Below are positions 30,562 through 33,644 of a stretch of 33,644 bases of DNA, one piece after another (within the stretch, counting starts at the first letter, position 1; each line of letters starts with the position of its first letter). The notes under the pieces were generated by a model. It had not been told where the DNA came from, ran no database searches, and saw only the letters and a list, made by a program, of their open reading frames with translations. Both the position numbers and the translations under genes were made by a program. The DNA is from Actinospineispora spinosispora DSM 44797 (GTDB taxonomy: Bacteria; Actinomycetota; Actinomycetes; Mycobacteriales; Pseudonocardiaceae): contig NZ_KE386840.1 of the NCBI RefSeq assembly GCF_000429025.1, forward strand, positions 28,293-61,936, written 5' to 3'.

Positions 30562-31755
30562 TCAGGAACGAGGAATATCCTTCCAGGCCAGGTCGCGGTC
30601 GACTCTCGGTTCGCCCGGAAGGCCCAGCACCCGCTCGCCGAGGATGTTGCGCATCACCTCGGAGGTGCCGCCCTCGATCGAGTTGGCCAGCGACCGCAGC
30701 CACGCCTTGCGGACATCGGCCGAACCGCCCGCGCCGGAGGACCGGTCGGTGACGGTCTGCTCGTAGCCGTCGATCAGCATCGCCTCCGGCCCGCGCAGGT
30801 TGACGGTCAGCTCCAGGATCGCCTTGTTGAGCTCGGCCATCTGCAGCTTGGCGATGGAACCTTCGGGCCCCGGGATCTTCGTGCCGGTCTGCGCGGAGGC
30901 GCGGACGTTGGTCAGCCGGGCCGCCTCGGCCTTCGTCCACAGCCGCAGCAGCTGGTCACGACTGCCCGCGTCCGCCCGGCCTTCGTCTGCCGCCGCCCGG
31001 AAACCCTGGACGGCGAGCCCGATCGGACCGTCGCCGCGACGCGAACCGCGCCTGCCGATCGCGACCCGCTCGTTCATCAGGGTCGTCATCGCCACCCGCC
31101 AGCCCTCGCCGACCGCGCCGAGCTGATCGGCGGCGGGGACGAGCGCATCGGTCAGGTACACCTCGTTGAACTCGGCCTGGCCGGTCAGCTGCCGCAGCGG
31201 CCGCACCTCGACGCCCGGCGCGGTCATGTCCAGCACGAAGTAGGTCAGCCCTCGGTGCTTGGGCAACGCCGGATCGGTGCGCGTGACCAGCAGGCCCCTG
31301 CGCGCGACGTGCGCGAGCGAAGTCCAGATCTTCTGCCCGTTGACCACGTAGTTCTCACCGTCGGGCACCGCGCGGGTGGCCAGCGAGGCCAGGTCGGAGC
31401 CCGCGCCAGGCTCGGAGAACAGCTGGCACCAGATCTCCTCACCGGTGAACAGCGGCTTCAGGTACTTCGCGCGCTGCTCGTCGGTCCCGTGCGTGTGGAT
31501 GGTCTGCGCCGCCATGCCGAGCCCGATGACGTTGCGCGCCATCCAGTCCTCGCTGCCCGCGTCGAGGAACATCTGCTCGACCATCGGGTGCAGCGACGAG
31601 TCGAGCCCGAGCCCGCCGAAGCCCTTGTCGAAATGAACGAACGCGAGCCCGGCGTCGAAGCGGGCCGCGCGCAGCTCGCGGTCGTCGGTGCGCTCGACCG
31701 GGTGCTCGGCGAGAAAGTCCTCGACGAGCTTCCGGACGGTGTCCCGGTCACTCAT
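30562..31755 (-). CDS. Acyl-CoA dehydrogenase, catalytic-type subunit of a pair
   Basis: The 397-residue protein has LFSEPGAGSDLASL (FAD/substrate contact), NGQKIWTSLAHVA, and the C-terminal SIEGGTSEVMRNILGERVLGLP with Glu361 at the medium-chain catalytic position. Its ATG overlaps the TGA of the upstream dehydrogenase gene by 4 bp. Such side-by-side pairs in actinobacteria form alpha2-beta2 enzymes in which FAD sites lie at the interface of two different subunits, as in steroid side-chain dehydrogenases ChsE1-ChsE2. This subunit would carry the catalytic Glu. Substrates of such pairs are often sterol- or bile-acid-type CoA esters, but the present one is unknown. Confidence 0.87.
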   Translation of the reverse strand: MSDRDTVRKLVEDFLAEHPVERTDDRELRAARFDAGLAFVHFDKGFGGLGLDSSLHPMVEQMFLDAGSEDWMARNVIGLGMAAQTIHTHGTDEQRAKYLKPLFTGEEIWCQLFSEPGAGSDLASLATRAVPDGENYVVNGQKIWTSLAHVARRGLLVTRTDPALPKHRGLTYFVLDMTAPGVEVRPLRQLTGQAEFNEVYLTDALVPAADQLGAVGEGWRVAMTTLMNERVAIGRRGSRRGDGPIGLAVQGFRAAADEGRADAGSRDQLLRLWTKAEAARLTNVRASAQTGTKIPGPEGSIAKLQMAELNKAILELTVNLRGPEAMLIDGYEQTVTDRSSGAGGSADVRKAWLRSLANSIEGGTSEVMRNILGERVLGLPGEPRVDRDLAWKDIPRS

Positions 31756-32861
31756 GCGCCAACCTCCGGAATGTCGATCAGATTGCCGAGCCGGGCACGG
31801 TGCTGGCCCGGCGAGCCGAGGAACACCTCGGAACTCTTCGCCCGCTTCAGGTAGAGGTGGGCCGGGTGTTCCCAGGTGAAGCCGATGCCGCCGTGGTTCT
31901 GGATGTTGTCCAGCGCGACCTTGGTGTAGGACTCGGAGCAGACGGAACCGGCGAGGGCGGCGGACAGCGGCAGCTCCTCCGGTTCGTTCACCGCCGTCCA
32001 GATGCCGTGGTAGGCGGTCGAACGAGCGGACTCGACGGCGACCAGCATGTCCGCGCAGCGGTGCTTGATCGCCTGGAACGAGCCGATCTTGCGGCCGAAC
32101 TGGACCCGGGTGTTGGCGTACTCGACGGAGGACTCCAGCAGTTTCGCCGCGCCGCCGAGCTGTTCGCAGGCCAGGGCGAGCACCGCCTGGTCGACCGCGG
32201 TCCGCAGCGCGTCGGTGACCTGGCCCGGCGTGCCGATGTTCTGCGCCTCGGCGGAGTCGAGCTCGATCGCGGCCAGCTTGCGGGTCGAGTCCAGGCCGGT
32301 CAGCGGCTGGGCCTCGGGCTTATCCGTCAGCGCGAAGAGCCCGAGCCCGCCCTCGGTGTCCGCGATCACGAGCACCAGACCGGCGTTCGCCCCGTCGATG
32401 ACGACCTCGGCGTTGCCGGTCAACCGCCAGGTGCCGTCGACCTGTTCGGCGGTGATCGTGGTGGTCAGCGGATCGGCGCCACCCCAGGCGAGGGTCGCCA
32501 CGGTGGCGCCGGAGGCGATGCCCGGCAGGTGGCGCTCGTTGGCCTCCTCGTCGTTCACGCAGAGCAGCGTGTTCGCGGCGAGCGCGACGGTGGCGAAGAA
32601 CGGTGCACCGAACAGCGTGCGGCCCATCTCCTCGAACACGACGCCCAGCTCGATCAGCGAGGCATCGGATCCGCCCCACCGTTCGGGGATGATCAGGCCC
32701 TGCAGGCCCAGCTCGGTGGCGATCTGCTGCCAGACCGCCTGGTCGTAGCCCGTGTCGGTCTCCATGAGCCGGCGTACCTCGGCCTCACTGGAGCGTTTCT
32801 CCAGGAAGCCGCGTACTACGGCACGCAACTCCTCGGCGTCGTCGCCGGGAATGAACGTCAC
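31752..32861 (-). CDS. Acyl-CoA dehydrogenase, second subunit of a pair
   Basis: The 369-residue protein keeps the fold and the FAD-binding RVQFGRKIGSFQAIKHRCADM block, but the EGT-type catalytic segment is replaced by KRAKSSEVFLGSPGQHRARLG, so it lacks the usual base. The N-terminal half is divergent (LAWGGADPLTTTI instead of the TEPxxGSD motif). This fits the non-catalytic partner in alpha2-beta2 acyl-CoA dehydrogenases. It is first in the operon, directly followed by the catalytic partner with an ATGA overlap. A 251-bp gap with a TTACCG/CGGTAA dyad separates it from the divergent DUF222 gene. Confidence 0.85.
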   Translation of the reverse strand: MTFIPGDDAEELRAVVRGFLEKRSSEAEVRRLMETDTGYDQAVWQQIATELGLQGLIIPERWGGSDASLIELGVVFEEMGRTLFGAPFFATVALAANTLLCVNDEEANERHLPGIASGATVATLAWGGADPLTTTITAEQVDGTWRLTGNAEVVIDGANAGLVLVIADTEGGLGLFALTDKPEAQPLTGLDSTRKLAAIELDSAEAQNIGTPGQVTDALRTAVDQAVLALACEQLGGAAKLLESSVEYANTRVQFGRKIGSFQAIKHRCADMLVAVESARSTAYHGIWTAVNEPEELPLSAALAGSVCSESYTKVALDNIQNHGGIGFTWEHPAHLYLKRAKSSEVFLGSPGQHRARLGNLIDIPEVGA

Positions 32862-32909
32862 TCGTCCTCGCCTCCAGCGCGGCCGGTCGGGCGGCCGCCG
32901 TACCCGTAG

Positions 32910-32931
32910 TTACCGGCAGCTTAGGCGGTAA
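32910..32931. promoter_or_regulatory. Weak dyad upstream of the acyl-CoA dehydrogenase pair
   Basis: TTACCG and CGGTAA are complementary 6-mers separated by 10 bp, 49 bp before the ATG at 32861. The form suits a dimeric regulator, but chance occurrence is possible. Confidence 0.3.
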
Positions 32932-33100
32932 GTGGGGTCTGTGTCCTTGGCTCTATGGGGTTCATCCCCGCTGGCCGCGCTAAGTGCGGGCCAGGATCGC
33001 GAGGATGGGGGTGGTGTGCGCGGATGCTGGGGGTTGCGGGGGGCTTGTTTCTTTTCGTACAAGGTCTGGTTTCTTGTGTGAATTGCTGGTGTTATCTGGG

Positions 33101-33106
33101 ATAATA
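33101..33106 (+). promoter_or_regulatory. -10 element for the DUF222 gene
   Basis: GATAAT (or the overlapping TAATAG) ends 6 nt before the ATG at 33113. No ribosome site is present, so a leaderless transcript is likely. Confidence 0.45.
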
Positions 33107-33112
33107 GCGGTA

Positions 33113-33644
33113 TGTCCGAAGTCTTGGTGCGTGAGTTGCGCGCGGAAGCTGTCTCGGTGATGGCTCGGCTTCGTGATGCGGAAAAGGTTTTGTCGGATCA
33201 GGCGTGGATCGAGTCGATTCAGTTTCACGATCGGTTGCAGCGGCAGTCGAGGCAGGATGTGTTGCGGTCTATTGCTCGCCTGGATTCCGAGGGCGGGTTC
33301 GTCGATCGTGGGGTGCGGTCTAAGTCGGCGGTGGCGGATTTGTTGGGTGTGAGGCCGTCGGAGGCGCATCGGTTGGTGCGGTTGGCGCGTCACGCGTTCC
33401 CGACTGTCACCTTGACCGGCCAGCCCGTCGAGGCGCGGTTGGCCGCGACCGCGGCGGCGTTGGACTCGCATGCCATCGACCAAGCACACGGCCTGGTGAT
33501 CGACATCGCGTTGAGGTCCAGTGCCGCCCGCCGTCTCGATCCGGGTGTGTGGTGTGGCGCTGAGTCCATCCTCGTGGAGTGGGCGCAGGCCTATACGCCG
33601 GCGCAGTTGGCGGTGGAGGCGCGGCGCCTGGTGAATGGTCTCGA
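33113..33644 (+). CDS. DUF222 (13E12-type, often HNH endonuclease) protein, 3'-truncated by the window
   Basis: An open frame runs from ATG 33113 to the window end, 177 codons without a stop. The product begins MSEVLVRELRAEAVSVMARL. It contains the DUF222 core SKSAVADLLGVRPSEAHRLVRLARHAFP, LTGQPVEARLAATAAALDSHAIDQAHGLVI and AQAYTPAQLAVEARRLVNGL. Most such proteins carry an HNH nuclease domain near the C-terminus, which would lie beyond this window. The first 100 codons use many TTG, CGT, GAT and TCT codons, unlike the GC-rich third positions of neighbouring genes, a possible sign of transfer. DUF222 genes are multicopy in actinobacteria and vary between strains. Confidence 0.8.

Overview
The window is high-GC actinobacterial DNA. 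Short intergenic regions, GTG and TTG starts, F420-type oxidoreductases, an EthA/EthR pair, many TetR regulators and a DUF222 (13E12-type) gene point to the Mycobacteriales/Pseudonocardiales. The long intergenic palindromes resemble ones I associate with Amycolatopsis and its relatives; that genus-level guess comes from memory and is only moderate. No rRNA, tRNA, CRISPR array, transposase or phage gene was seen.

Layout. 100-2645 (minus): a phosphotransferase-DUF6285 fusion followed by a PhaC/PhaZ-like Cys hydrolase. A TetR-type dyad separates this pair from a divergent F420-dependent LLM oxidoreductase (2761-3756). 3757-6826 (minus): an RdmC-like hydrolase, an MHS-type MFS transporter and an SDR. 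7048-7872: a DUF1932 dehydrogenase-like protein, divergent from the hydrolase across a long imperfect dyad. 8044-12261: a single large trypsin-nSTAND1-WD40-like protein, a probable conflict or signalling system. 12350-16307: an aldehyde dehydrogenase divergent from an acyl-CoA synthetase/hydrolase operon. 16410-18705: ethR and ethA, divergent, with a recognisable EthR operator. 19014-23718: a TetR regulator, an acyl-CoA dehydrogenase, a phytoene-desaturase-like FAD enzyme and a MatB-like malonyl-CoA synthetase. 23858-25968: an orphan PIN protein, then a TetR regulator divergent from a DUF2236 oxygenase. 26104-32861 (minus): two acyl-CoA dehydrogenase subunits, a flavin reductase fused to an IclR-like domain, an amidase, DUF3311 and a sodium:solute symporter. 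33113-end: the start of a DUF222 gene.

The theme is peripheral catabolism of lipids, carbonyl compounds and CoA thioesters. Uptake proteins, ligases, dehydrogenases, monooxygenases and hydrolases are arranged in small operons, each next to a TetR-type regulator or dyad.

The most unusual content is not protein-coding. Most gene 3' ends carry a very long palindrome. One family, with CGTGAGTG...CACTCACG feet, includes two 119-nt copies that can form the same gap-free four-way junction: a 21-bp P1, two 4-bp hairpins with 3-nt loops, and a 23-bp P4 with a 9-nt loop. A 64-nt copy makes the matching three-way junction without P4. Stem sequences differ between copies, but base changes are compensated on the opposite strand. 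Two copies overlap the 3' ends of TetR genes and supply their stop codons. A second palindrome family (7885-7948 and 16337-16396) also shows a compensated change. A further pattern is a TANNNT hexamer placed 6-7 nt before the start codon of several genes, suggesting leaderless transcripts.
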